From: Neohoeflea coraliihabitans
GTDB taxonomy: Bacteria; Pseudomonadota; Alphaproteobacteria; Rhizobiales; Rhizobiaceae
Reading direction: 5' to 3'
Assembly (NCBI RefSeq): GCF_019334345.1
Contig: NZ_JAHWQX010000001.1
Location: forward strand, 248,001-312,000
DNA length: 64,000 nucleotides
A program made the position numbers and the translations under genes. Of this stretch, positions 1-11,286 are shown in pieces (position 1 is the stretch's first letter; each line of letters begins with the position of its first letter). The notes under the pieces are model-generated. The model was not told the origin of the DNA. It saw only the letters and a program-made list of their open reading frames with translations, and searched no databases.

Positions 1-216
1 AGCCCGCCGCTCGCGGCCAAGGGGGCGGCATCGGAACGGACCGGTGAAGTTCCAGGCAAATCACCGGGAAAGGGAATATCGTCTTCAGGAAAACTCATGG
101 CCCTCAATGTAGTGATTCGCCCCTGGAAAACCAGCAATCCCGGAAAATTCGGGGGTGATGAGTGCTGTCGCCGCGGAACAAGGCGCGAGCCGGCCCGGTG
201 TCGCGGCCGGAACGTG
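1..216. other. Left-edge stretch, no gene seen
   Basis: This is the 216 bases downstream of the uvrB stop codon. The open frames here are the antisense shadows of uvrB. I see no RNA gene and no convincing terminator stem with a T-run. Confidence 0.5.
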
Positions 217-3024
<2,808 letters not shown>

Positions 3025-3116
3025 CACGGCAATATGGGGAAACCGATCTGGTTTTGAAAGCCCTGCCCGGTACAAAACGGAAACATTTTCCGGGCGTCTT
3101 TGCTTCAGCGGCCGCT

Positions 3117-3629
3117 TTAGTTCGGCGCACCCTCGGACCACTCGACCTGCTGACCGTACAGAGGCACCGTCGAGATCGCCATCTTGGCGGAACCGTCCTG
3201 CACCTGGCGCGAATGCACCAGATAGATCAATGTGTCGTTCGCCTTGTCATAGATGCGATTGACGACCAGCTTCTTCCAGACGAGCGAGCGCGATTCCCGA
3301 AAGATCTCTTCACCGTCCTCGTCGAGATCGATGTCGCCGATCACCAACGGCCCGGTCTGCCGGCAGGCGATCGAGGCATTCGAGGGATCCTCGAACCAGT
3401 TGCCCTTTTTCAGCCGGTCGAGCACGCCGCGTTCGAAATAGGCGACATGACAGGTGACACCGGCAACCTCCGGGTCGGCAACAGCATCCACGACGATATC
3501 GTTGCCGATCCAGTCGACACCAACCTCGCCGACCTGCTCGGCATTGAGTGCCGATGTGCCAAACAGCACGGTGGCCAGCACCAGGCCGGCAGCGCGAAAG
3601 TGGCGCATCGATGGGCGAGAAAATGTCAT
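3117..3629 (-). CDS. creA: CreA family protein
   Basis: This 170-aa predicted periplasmic protein matches the CreA family (named for the E. coli cre locus; biochemical role unknown). It has an N-terminal signal sequence ([19 protein letters not shown], likely cleaved after Ala). The conserved body contains [29 protein letters not shown] and [14 protein letters not shown], with two Cys that could form a disulfide. The ATG at 3629 is preceded by AGGAGACTTTC, a clear ribosome-binding site. A longer frame to 3896 lacks family similarity. It lies 92 bp upstream of uvrB on the same strand and is divergent from the small plus-strand gene at 3777. Confidence 0.9.
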   Translation of the reverse strand: MTFSRPSMRHFRAAGLVLATVLFGTSALNAEQVGEVGVDWIGNDIVVDAVADPEVAGVTCHVAYFERGVLDRLKKGNWFEDPSNASIACRQTGPLVIGDIDLDEDGEEIFRESRSLVWKKLVVNRIYDKANDTLIYLVHSRQVQDGSAKMAISTVPLYGQQVEWSEGAPN

Positions 3630-3776
3630 GAAAGTCTCCTGTAGCGGTTGGCTCGCATCCTCGGGCTGGCGCGCCACACAGCGAGGCGGCCACCCGGTGC
3701 ATATGGGGTGCGACAGAATGCTTTCAAAGCGCCGCCCATCTTGGCAGCGGCGCCCCCGCGCGATAGATAAGCGCCG

Positions 3777-3950
3777 ATGCAGCACCGACCCCGCCCCACC
3801 GTGACTCTCGCCTGGCGCCGCATGGCCATTGCCGTCTTCGGCCTGTCCGGGCTCGCGCTGCTGTCCGCTTTCACCTTCGCAGGCTGGTCGGCCCATGGCG
3901 CGGCGATTTTATCCACGGTCATGCAGACGGGCCTGTCCTGGTGTCTGTGA
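3777..3950 (+). CDS. Small single-pass membrane protein, function unknown
   Basis: This 57-codon frame (MQHRPRPTVTLAWRRMAIAV..., ending SWCL) has a basic N-terminus, one hydrophobic segment at about residues 16-38 and a short amphipathic end. That is a typical small inner-membrane protein layout. No strong Shine-Dalgarno precedes the ATG. It lies between creA (divergent) and the SCO gene (77 bp downstream, same strand), so it may share a transcript with SCO. Translation is inferred from composition and position only. Confidence 0.4.
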   Translation: MQHRPRPTVTLAWRRMAIAVFGLSGLALLSAFTFAGWSAHGAAILSTVMQTGLSWCL

Positions 3951-4027
3951 ACCCATTGCGAAAGACCCAGAGGCGTCAGTGGACGCCGCATCGCCTGGTT
4001 GCTCCAGTCTGATCCCGGAGAAGCGTC

Positions 4028-4624
4028 ATGAAAATCTTTCGAAACGTCCTGTGGGCGCTGATCTTCGTCTTTGCCGGGATGCTCGGCTGGCTGGTTTTCG
4101 AATGGTCCCGCTCCGATGCGGGAGGCGCCAACGCCGCCTACGGCGTGCCCTTTGAGCTGACCGACCATCGCGGCCAGCCGATCACCCAGGCGGCGTTGCG
4201 TGATCGTCCCAGCGCCCTGTTCTTCGGTTTCACCCATTGCCCCGAAGTGTGCCCGACCACCCTGTATGAGCTGGACGGCTGGCTGCAACAGGCTGACCCT
4301 CAGGGACGCATTGGCGCCTATTTCGTCACCGTCGATCCGGAGCGCGACACGCCGGAGATGATGGACGCCTATGTTTCGGCGGTATCCGACCGGATCACCG
4401 GCATTTCCGGCACGCCCGAAGAGATCGCCCGCATGGTGAAAGGCTTTCACGTCTACGCCCGCAAGGTGCCGCTTGATACGGATGATCCCGATGGCGATTA
4501 CACCATGGATCATACCGCCTCGGTGTTTCTGCTCGACCGCGATGGCCGTTTCAAGAGCACCATCGCCTGGGGCGAAGATGCAGCCGTGGCCGTCAAGAAG
4601 CTGGAAAATCTGCTGAAAGACTGA
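4028..4624 (+). CDS. SCO1/SenC family copper chaperone
   Basis: SCO proteins are membrane-anchored thioredoxin-fold proteins that deliver copper to the CuA centre of cytochrome c oxidase. The 198-aa product has an N-terminal membrane anchor (residues ~6-26). It carries the diagnostic copper-binding CPEVCP motif (CxxxC, around residues 74-78) after FFGFTHC, the segment FVTVDPERDTPE, and the third ligand histidine in DHTASVFLLD near residue 163. All key residues are present. It is followed 34 bp later by the antiporter gene on the same strand. No cytochrome oxidase genes are in the window. Confidence 0.93.
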   Translation: MKIFRNVLWALIFVFAGMLGWLVFEWSRSDAGGANAAYGVPFELTDHRGQPITQAALRDRPSALFFGFTHCPEVCPTTLYELDGWLQQADPQGRIGAYFVTVDPERDTPEMMDAYVSAVSDRITGISGTPEEIARMVKGFHVYARKVPLDTDDPDGDYTMDHTASVFLLDRDGRFKSTIAWGEDAAVAVKKLENLLKD

Positions 4625-4658
4625 CAGAACTGAATGACAACGCTTAAAGGTTCGCGCC

Positions 4659-6608
4659 GTGGAAGACATTGCCCTGAAAATTGCCTTCATTGGCGCCGCC
4701 GGCATCGCGGCGCAGTGGTTTGCCTGGCGCCTGGGCCTGCCGGCCATCGTTTTGTTGCTCGCAGCCGGCTTCGCTGCCGGTCCGGCCACCGGGTTTCTCA
4801 ACCCGGCCGCCGATTTCGGTGAGATCTACCGACCCATCATCTCACTCGCCGTCGCCATCATCCTGTTCGAGGGCGGGCTGACGCTGAACTTTCGCGAGAT
4901 TGCCGAAACATCGAAGGCGGTGCGCCGGATCATTCTGATCGGCGGGCCGGTGACCTGGGTGCTGACGGCGCTGTCGGCGCACTATATCGGCGGCCTGAGC
5001 TGGGCCACGGCGATCGTTCTTGGCGCTATTCTGATCGTCACCGGCCCGACGGTGATCATGCCGCTGCTGCGCCAGGCGCAACTGACCGCACGCGTCGCCT
5101 CGCTCCTGCGCTGGGAGGCCATAATCAACGATCCGATCGGTGCCCTGTGCGCCGTGATCGCCTTCGAGGTGGTGCTCGTCTTCATCGGCCAGCACGCCGC
5201 CGAAAGCCTGGCCCTGCAGATCGTCCTGGGCGGCGGCCTTGCGGTCGGTCTTGGCTATCTCGGCGCCAAACTGATTGCCTGGTCCTTCATTCGCGGCCAT
5301 GTGCCGGAATTTCTCAAACAGCCGGTGCTGTTCGCCATCGTCATCCTGGTCTATGCCGTCACCAACGCCGCCCTCGAGGAAGCCGGCCTGCTGACCGTGA
5401 CCATCATGGGTGTCGTGCTGGCCAATGAGAGGATCGCGTCGCTGACCGACATGCGCCGGTTCAAGGAGACGATCACCACCATGCTGGTCTCAGCGGTATT
5501 CATCATGCTGACCGCATCGCTGACGCTCGCAGATCTCGCGGAACTCGATCTCTACGCCGTCCTGTTCGTCGCCTCGCTGCTCCTGATCATCCGGCCGCTC
5601 GCCATATTCGCCGCCACTGCGAATTCGGGAATCAGCGTCAAGGAGCGAGTGCTCAGCGCCTGGATCGCGCCGCGCGGTGTCGTCGCCGTCGCCGTCGCCG
5701 GACTGTTCGGCACCCTGCTCGCCGATGCCGGCATTGCCGATGCATCGCGCATGGTGACCTTCACCTTTGCCGTTGTCGTCACCACCATCGTCCTGCACGG
5801 CTTTACCCTCGGGCCACTGGCGACGCTGCTGGGGCTGAAGAAGATGTCGCGCCCCGGCCTGCTCATTGTCGGCGGCTCGCGCTGGAGCACGGCGCTGGCC
5901 GCCAAGCTCAAGGAACACGACATTCCGGTACTGCTCGCCGACATGAACTGGAATCATCTCTCGCGCGCCAGGCTGGCCGATGTGCCGGTCTATTTCGGCG
6001 AGGTTCTCAGCGAAAACGCGCACCACACCATTGAACCGACGCGCTACACCAATCTCATCGCCGCCACCGACAATGACGCCTACAACGCCCTGGTCTGCAC
6101 CAATTTCGCGCCGGAACTTGGCCGCTCGCATGTGTTTCAGATCGGTCGCGATGAGGGCGACAAGGAGCACAGGGCGCTGTCCTTCACGATCGGCGGCCGG
6201 CCGCTCGCCAAGCCGGGTCTGACCTTTCAGGAGTTTCGCGAGCGCTTCAACCGCGGCTGGACGTTCCAGGTCACCGGTTTGACCGAGGAATTCGACTATC
6301 AGGATTATCGCGAATCGCGCCCCGACGACACTCTGGTGCTGCTCTGGTTCAAGGCGTCCGGCGCCATCACCTTCGCCTCGATCGCCAATGGTCCGCCCGG
6401 GCCGGAGGATCAGATCCTCAGCTTCGGCGAGCCGCCTGGCCGGACCGCCAGCGAAAAGGCCGAGGAGCGCGCGGAGAAGCGGGCAGCGCGCAACGGGCAG
6501 GACACGCCCGGCAAAGGAGCTGACAAAAAGAAAGTCACGAAAGAGGCAGCCAGCCAGCCGGCGGCTGGCGCTTCATCCGGCGATCAACCCGCCAAGCCCC
6601 GCTCCTGA
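4659..6608 (+). CDS. CPA1-type Na+(K+)/H+ antiporter with C-terminal TrkA-N-like domain
   Basis: This is a membrane cation/proton antiporter of 649 aa. Residues 1-~395 form about 12 hydrophobic helices, with NhaP/CPA1-like segments such as VAIILFEGGLTLNF, the pair LRWEAIINDPIG (a likely ND ion-binding site) and AWIAPRGVVAVAVAGLF. From about residue 400 a Rossmann-like region follows (LLIVGGSRWSTALAAKLKEH, then LADMNW) that resembles a TrkA-N/RCK domain. The tail ends in a very charged Lys/Glu/Ala-rich segment. The start is GTG 4659, with AAAGG 8 nt upstream. The stop overlaps the prmA start by one base (TGATG), so prmA is probably translationally coupled. The transported ion cannot be read from the sequence. 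Confidence 0.88.
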   Translation: MEDIALKIAFIGAAGIAAQWFAWRLGLPAIVLLLAAGFAAGPATGFLNPAADFGEIYRPIISLAVAIILFEGGLTLNFREIAETSKAVRRIILIGGPVTWVLTALSAHYIGGLSWATAIVLGAILIVTGPTVIMPLLRQAQLTARVASLLRWEAIINDPIGALCAVIAFEVVLVFIGQHAAESLALQIVLGGGLAVGLGYLGAKLIAWSFIRGHVPEFLKQPVLFAIVILVYAVTNAALEEAGLLTVTIMGVVLANERIASLTDMRRFKETITTMLVSAVFIMLTASLTLADLAELDLYAVLFVASLLLIIRPLAIFAATANSGISVKERVLSAWIAPRGVVAVAVAGLFGTLLADAGIADASRMVTFTFAVVVTTIVLHGFTLGPLATLLGLKKMSRPGLLIVGGSRWSTALAAKLKEHDIPVLLADMNWNHLSRARLADVPVYFGEVLSENAHHTIEPTRYTNLIAATDNDAYNALVCTNFAPELGRSHVFQIGRDEGDKEHRALSFTIGGRPLAKPGLTFQEFRERFNRGWTFQVTGLTEEFDYQDYRESRPDDTLVLLWFKASGAITFASIANGPPGPEDQILSFGEPPGRTASEKAEERAEKRAARNGQDTPGKGADKKKVTKEAASQPAAGASSGDQPAKPRS

Positions 6609-7495
6609 TGCCAACCTATCGGCTGTTCGTCACCACGAATGAAACCGGCGCGGGCCAGGCTCTCGACCGGCTCGCGGCGCATTTCGAGGAGGAGGGCTAT
6701 CCCGCCGCCACCACCGAGATCGACGAGGACAACGGGATCTGGCAGGCCAGTCTCTACCTTGAACACGAACCTGATGAAGCCCTGCGCGCTGCCATGGCCG
6801 AGGCGCTGGCCGGCGCCTTTCCCCGCGAGGCCATCGAGACCGAGACGCTTCCCGATATCGACTGGGTCAGTCATTCCCTGGCCGGGCTGAAACCGGTGCG
6901 TGCCGGCCGTTTCATCGTTCACGGCGCCCACGACCGCGCCGCCGTCCAACCGCACGACATCGCCATTCAGATCGATGCGGCCCAGGCGTTCGGCACCGGA
7001 CATCACGGCACCACCGCCGGCTGTCTGGAAATGCTGGACGAAGTGATCCGCGCCTGGCCGGCGCGCCGCGGCTACCCGGCCCGCATCCTCGATCTTGGCA
7101 CCGGGTCGGGCGTGCTTGCCATTGCAGCCGCCCGCCTGGTCCCGGCGCGTGTTCTCGCCACCGATATCGATCCGGTCGCCACCGCCGTCGCGCGGGACAA
7201 CATGCGCATCAATCAGGTCATGAGCCGCGTCACCACGCTGACTGCTGGCGGTCTCAACGACCCGAAAATCACCCGGGCCGCACCCTTCGATCTGATCATT
7301 GCCAATATCCTCGCCCGGCCCCTGATGACCCTCGCCCCGAAGATCGCCGCAGCGCGCGCCCCGGGTGGCGCGGTCATCCTGTCCGGCATTCTCGCAACGC
7401 AGCGCTGGAAGGTGCTTGCCGCCTATCAGGCCCAGGGGCTCTACCATGTCAGGACCCTATGGCGTGATGGCTGGGTCACGCTGCTTTTGCGCTGA
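6608..7495 (+). CDS. prmA: Ribosomal protein L11 methyltransferase
   Basis: PrmA uses S-adenosylmethionine to methylate ribosomal protein L11. The 295-aa product has an N-terminal L11-recognition region followed by a class I methyltransferase domain. The family motif GTGHHGTT is at about 130-137, motif I ILDLGTGSGVLAIAA at about 159-173, and the catalytic-site segment IANILARPL near 229-237. The start ATG overlaps the antiporter stop by one base. A hairpin lies just downstream of the gene but is better oriented as a terminator for the opposing DUF1127 gene. Confidence 0.95.
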   Translation: MPTYRLFVTTNETGAGQALDRLAAHFEEEGYPAATTEIDEDNGIWQASLYLEHEPDEALRAAMAEALAGAFPREAIETETLPDIDWVSHSLAGLKPVRAGRFIVHGAHDRAAVQPHDIAIQIDAAQAFGTGHHGTTAGCLEMLDEVIRAWPARRGYPARILDLGTGSGVLAIAAARLVPARVLATDIDPVATAVARDNMRINQVMSRVTTLTAGGLNDPKITRAAPFDLIIANILARPLMTLAPKIAAARAPGGAVILSGILATQRWKVLAAYQAQGLYHVRTLWRDGWVTLLLR

Positions 7496-7510
7496 ACGCA
7501 CGTTAAAACC

Positions 7511-7542
7511 AAAAAAGGCCCGGCACCGCAGCGCCAGGCCTT
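7511..7542 (-). terminator. Rho-independent terminator of the DUF1127 gene
   Basis: Read on the minus strand, AAGGCCTGGC (7542-7533) pairs with GCCGGGCCTT (7524-7515) through one G-U wobble. The loop is 8 nt and a run of T follows. It lies about 28 bp beyond the DUF1127 stop codon. The stem could also slow plus-strand transcripts leaving prmA, but the T-run is on the minus-strand side. Confidence 0.8.
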
Positions 7543-7569
7543 AAGTGACTTGCCAAAGGAATTGTCCGA

Positions 7570-7746
7570 TCAGAACGGGTAGCTCTGATAGCCTTCGCGA
7601 TTGATTTCGTCACGGTTGCGGCCAAGGATGGCCAGCGACTCGTCATCAAGCTGCATCAGCGCGCCGTTGACGTAGCGGCGAACCTGACGCTCGCGTGCCT
7701 TGACCATGCGATCATAGGCGGCGGAGAAAAAGCTGCGCTTCATCAT
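7570..7746 (-). CDS. DUF1127 small protein
   Basis: This 58-aa basic protein (MMKRSFFSAAYDRMVKARERQ..., with the tail LGRNRDEINREGYQ) matches the DUF1127/YjiS pattern: an Arg-rich helix followed by an L-x-R-D-E-I-like end. Members are abundant in rhizobia, where some influence RNA and phosphate/carbon metabolism. The role of this one is unknown. GGAG lies 5 nt upstream of ATG 7746, which rules out the longer frame starting at 7812. It is monocistronic with its own terminator, and an inverted repeat (7819-7834) lies in its promoter region. Confidence 0.85.
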   Translation of the reverse strand: MMKRSFFSAAYDRMVKARERQVRRYVNGALMQLDDESLAILGRNRDEINREGYQSYPF

Positions 7747-7818
7747 TCTACTCCTGTCTGTTGGGGCGGAAACAGGCCGACCGCCCGACTGTTGGTTGAC
7801 TGATATATACAACCATTT

Positions 7819-7834
7819 TTGTGCATGTGCACAA
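7819..7834. promoter_or_regulatory. Perfect inverted repeat upstream of the DUF1127 gene
   Basis: TTGTGCA-TG-TGCACAA is a perfect 7-bp inverted repeat 73 bp upstream of the DUF1127 start. On the minus strand a TATATAT stretch (about 7801-7808) sits where a -10 element would fall, so the repeat would overlap the -35 region. The form is that of an operator for a dimeric regulator. The regulator is unknown. The other promoter in this 287-bp divergent gap, for the aminopeptidase, is not evident. Confidence 0.5.
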
Positions 7835-8033
7835 TCTATGTTGCAGTGCAGCTATGTCCAATTTGCATATCGACGGCGAAAGCAATGCGATCTGCTCATC
7901 TTTCCTCAAGGCTTTCAGCGTTTTGCCACTTCCGCCACGCCTTGCAGCCCCGCAGCGTTGCCGCTACGACAGGCTGTGACCGATCGGCCCAACACTGCGC
8001 ACGCCGGAACCGGCAGTGCGGCATGAGGTGACT

Positions 8034-9887
8034 ATGTTCCAGAATTTCGATGTTCCATCGGCGCCGCATGCGGCCGGCGACCGGCTGGCGGCTCTGCGCT
8101 TGACCTTTTCGCATCTCGGCGTCGATGCCATTGCCGTGCCGCGCGGCGACGAATTTCTCGGCGAGTATGTGCCGGACAATGCGGAGCGTCTTGCCTTTCT
8201 TACCAGCTTTACCGGTTCCGCCGGGCTGGTGCTGGTCGAACGCACGGCTGCGACGCTGTTTGTCGACGGTCGCTATACGGCGCAGGCCCGCACCCAGACC
8301 GATCCGGCCCACTTTTCCATTGTCGATCTGGTCTCCGAACCGCTGCCGGTGTTCCTGCAAAGCCGCGCGGCTGCTGACAAGCAAAAGACCGGCGCGCCCT
8401 ACCGGCTCGGCATCGATCCTTGGACCTGGCCGGGTTCGGACGTCGAGCGCCTCAAGGCTGCGCTGGACAAAATCGGCGGCGAATTGGTGCTTCTTCGCGA
8501 AAATCCCGTGGATGCGATCTGGACGGACCGACCGGCCGCGCCGTGCCAGCCGGTGACGATCCAGCCCCTTGAATTCGCCGGGGAGCCGGCGCGCGACAAG
8601 CTGGCCCGGCTGCAGGACACGATCGCCGGCAGCGGCGCCGACGCGGCGGTGCTTTCCGATCCCTCCTCCATCGCCTGGAGTTTCAACATCCGCGGCAGCG
8701 ACCTGCCCTCGACGCCGCATCCGCTCAGCCGCGCCATCCTTCCCGCCAATGAGCGGCCGACCCTGTTCATCGAGCCCGCCAAGCTCAACCGCGAAGTCGA
8801 AGCCTATCTAACGCAATTGGCTGATCTGGCGCAGCCCGACGCGTTCGAGACCGCCCTGCGCCGCCTTGCAGCATCGGGCGCGCGGATTCTTGTTTCGCCG
8901 GCCTCCGCTCCGCATGCCATCAGCGAGCTGGTCGAAAGCGCAGGCGGCACGGTGATTGCCGCTGCCGATCCGGCGCAGGTGCCGCGTGCCGTCAAGAACG
9001 AGGCCGAACTGTCCGCCAGCGCCGAGATCCACCGCCAGGATGGCGCCGCCATGGTGCGGTTCCTCGCCTGGTTCGATGCGCAGCCGCCCGGCAGCATCGA
9101 CGAGATTGCGGCGGCAACGCAGCTCGAGGCGTTTCGCGCCAGCACCGGGGCGGCCATGCAGCGCCCGCTCATGGCATTGTCCTTCGACACCATATCCGGC
9201 GCTGGTCCCAACGCCGCCATCATCCACTATCGCGTCAATCGCGACACCAACCGCCAGATCAACGCCGGCGAGATGTATCTCGTGGACTCCGGCGGGCAGT
9301 ATGTTCCCGGAACCACCGACATCACCCGGACCCTGGCCGTCGGTGCGGTACCAGCCGAGCAACGGCGGTTCTTCACCCTGATCCTCAAGGGCATGATCGC
9401 CATCAGCCGGCTGCGCTTCCCCGCCGGCACACGCGGTATCGACATCGATGCTTTCGCCCGCCAGGCGCTCTGGCAGGGAGGTGTGGATTACGCGCACGGC
9501 ACCGGCCACGGCGTCGGCAGCTATCTTTCCGTTCACGAGGGACCGCAATCGCTCTCGCGCCGCGGCATGCAGGAATTGCTGCCCGGCATGATCCTGTCCA
9601 ATGAGCCCGGCTATTACCGCGACGGCGCCTTCGGCATTCGCATCGAGAACCTCGTCTATGTGCATGAACCGCGCGATATCGCCGGCGGCGACAGGCCGAT
9701 GCTCGGCTTTGAGACCCTGACCCTGTGCCCGATAGACCGGCGGCTGATCGTCCCCGGCCTGCTCGATGACACAGAGCGGCACTGGCTGAATGCCTATCAC
9801 GCACGGGTGCGCGACAGCCTTTCGCCGCTGCTGGGCAATGAGGTCCTGACCCGCCAGTGGCTCACGGCCGCCACCGCCGACATCTGA
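8034..9887 (+). CDS. Xaa-Pro aminopeptidase (aminopeptidase P family, M24B)
   Basis: This predicted cytoplasmic metallopeptidase would release the N-terminal residue from X-Pro peptides. The 617-aa length fits the long, three-domain form: two creatinase-like N-terminal domains, then the M24 pita-bread domain from about residue 310. The metal-binding residues are visible: Asp in YLVDSGGQY and GTTDITRTL, His in GTGHGVG, and Glu in NEPGYYRDG and RIENLVYV. HEGP is also present. I chose ATG 8034 over 8016 because GAGGTG is correctly spaced before it. The gene converges with azlD, the stops being 15 bp apart. Confidence 0.93.
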   Translation: MFQNFDVPSAPHAAGDRLAALRLTFSHLGVDAIAVPRGDEFLGEYVPDNAERLAFLTSFTGSAGLVLVERTAATLFVDGRYTAQARTQTDPAHFSIVDLVSEPLPVFLQSRAAADKQKTGAPYRLGIDPWTWPGSDVERLKAALDKIGGELVLLRENPVDAIWTDRPAAPCQPVTIQPLEFAGEPARDKLARLQDTIAGSGADAAVLSDPSSIAWSFNIRGSDLPSTPHPLSRAILPANERPTLFIEPAKLNREVEAYLTQLADLAQPDAFETALRRLAASGARILVSPASAPHAISELVESAGGTVIAAADPAQVPRAVKNEAELSASAEIHRQDGAAMVRFLAWFDAQPPGSIDEIAAATQLEAFRASTGAAMQRPLMALSFDTISGAGPNAAIIHYRVNRDTNRQINAGEMYLVDSGGQYVPGTTDITRTLAVGAVPAEQRRFFTLILKGMIAISRLRFPAGTRGIDIDAFARQALWQGGVDYAHGTGHGVGSYLSVHEGPQSLSRRGMQELLPGMILSNEPGYYRDGAFGIRIENLVYVHEPRDIAGGDRPMLGFETLTLCPIDRRLIVPGLLDDTERHWLNAYHARVRDSLSPLLGNEVLTRQWLTAATADI

Positions 9888-9902
9888 GACCTGCAATGCG
9901 GC

Positions 9903-10253
9903 TTAAAGGCCGATATTGCGCAGCGCCACCAGCAGGATCCAGGCGATCGCGAACATGCCCAGCATCGGCAGGCGCAGCCCGATCAGCGTCGCCACCGCCA
10001 GGGTCAGGATTTCCCCTGTCCCGTACTGCACCAGGCTCGGTGCGACCAGGGTGGTGATCACCGCCGCCGGCACCGCATTGAGCGCCACATCGACCCGCCG
10101 CGGGATCGTCTTGAAGCGGGACATCAGTAGATTGCCACCAATGCGGGTCACATAGGTCACGACGGCCGCCGCGAGGATGATCCACACATGCGTCGCACTC
10201 AGGGCGAAGGTTGGCCCCAGCGCCGGCGCGAGATCGGCTGTGGCGGCGCTCAT
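9903..10253 (-). CDS. azlD: AzlD family branched-chain amino acid transport protein
   Basis: This 116-aa integral membrane protein is the small partner of AzlC in a predicted branched-chain amino acid exporter (LIV-E family). It shows about four hydrophobic segments and family features VTYVTRIGGNLLMSR and NAVPAAVITTLVAP. The ATG at 10253 overlaps the azlC stop (ATGA), the usual azlCD arrangement. A longer frame in the same phase up to 10559 is the antisense/out-of-phase shadow of azlC. Confidence 0.9.
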   Translation of the reverse strand: MSAATADLAPALGPTFALSATHVWIILAAAVVTYVTRIGGNLLMSRFKTIPRRVDVALNAVPAAVITTLVAPSLVQYGTGEILTLAVATLIGLRLPMLGMFAIAWILLVALRNIGL

Positions 10254-11020
10254 ATCACCCCCTCCGGACGATCCTCGCCGGGCACCGGGTCGTTCGCTGC
10301 CTTGCCGGGCGGCAACAACACCGCCACAAGAATGCCGGCCAGCGCCCCAAGGCTCACATGCCAGGGCGAACCGACATACAAGAAGGCGAGGATCGACCCG
10401 ACACCGCTCGCCAGCACCACCGGCAGCCAATTGGCGCGCCGGCGAAATCCGAGCAGCAGCCCGAGAAAATAGATCGGCAACAGGAAGTCGATGCCATAGC
10501 GCTCCGGCTCTGAGATCAGCCGCCCGAACAGCGCACCGGCCAGTGTCATCAGGTTCCACACGACATAAACAGGAATTCCCATCCCGAGATACCAGGCAAA
10601 ACCCAGCGGACGGCGCTTTTCAACCCGCATTTCCGAAGCGGCATAGACCGGGTCCACGAGCAGGAAATAGGCGAAGATCTTTTGCGCAAAACCGAAATGC
10701 CGCAGGTGCCGGCCAAGCGATGCCGAATACAGCACGTGCCGGAAATTGACCGCAAAAATCGAAAAGACGATCAGCCAGGCGGCCGCATTGTCGCGAAACA
10801 GGTTGAGACCGACCATCTGACTGGCACCGGCATAGACGGTCACGCTCATCAGCACCGCCTCGCCGGCTGTCAACCCGTGATCGACCGCCAGGGCGCCAAA
10901 CAGGGCACCGAACGGCGCCGCTGACATTGTCGGCGTGATCGATTCGCGAAACCCGACCCAAAAATCGGCCCGCGCACCGGACCGTGCTGTCGACCGTGCG
11001 CGCAACTGTGCAGATGCCAT
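10250..11020 (-). CDS. azlC: AzlC family branched-chain amino acid permease
   Basis: This 256-aa membrane protein is the large subunit of the AzlCD-type exporter, predicted to export branched-chain or related amino acids. Family features are FRESITPTMSAAPFGALFGA near the N-terminus, YAGASQMVGLNLF, and NFRHVLYSASLGRHL, with about seven hydrophobic segments. AAGGAG precedes the ATG. It is co-transcribed with azlD (4-nt overlap). A perfect inverted repeat 24 bp upstream (11044-11062) suggests local control. Confidence 0.92.
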   Translation of the reverse strand: MASAQLRARSTARSGARADFWVGFRESITPTMSAAPFGALFGALAVDHGLTAGEAVLMSVTVYAGASQMVGLNLFRDNAAAWLIVFSIFAVNFRHVLYSASLGRHLRHFGFAQKIFAYFLLVDPVYAASEMRVEKRRPLGFAWYLGMGIPVYVVWNLMTLAGALFGRLISEPERYGIDFLLPIYFLGLLLGFRRRANWLPVVLASGVGSILAFLYVGSPWHVSLGALAGILVAVLLPPGKAANDPVPGEDRPEGVI

Positions 11021-11043
11021 GCCAAACTCCTTGGCCCTGCGTT

Positions 11044-11062
11044 AGGTCAGCAATACTGACCT
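11044..11062. promoter_or_regulatory. Perfect inverted repeat upstream of azlC
   Basis: AGGTCAG-N5-CTGACCT is a perfect 7-bp inverted repeat with a 5-bp spacer, ending 24 bp before the azlC start codon. That position would allow a bound dimer to block transcription. A transcribed hairpin near the ribosome-binding site is an alternative. azlCD operons in other bacteria are controlled by Lrp/AsnC-type or dedicated regulators, but no regulator gene is adjacent here. Confidence 0.5.
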
Positions 11063-11286
11063 GTCAAATCAAACTGCTTGAAGTGTCGACAATCCCGGGC
11101 AGCCCCCCCGGGCACGCTTGAAGAGCGCCCCCGAAAAAGTTCTGCAGAACCCTTCCGTCAGATTGACCCGGCGTCTTCGCACAACATGTTAATCCGTGCG
11201 GTGCGAGCCTCGGCCTTGCGGAAGCTCCCTGATCCTGAACGTGATCCCGGCCTTTCCGGCCCGGCTTTCCGACCCTGAGGTATGCG

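Noticed and set aside
3060-3100. Possible LexA (SOS) box upstream of uvrB
   Set aside because: The best match to GTTC-N7-GTTC on the minus strand (GTTT-N7-GTAC) has two mismatches in invariant positions.
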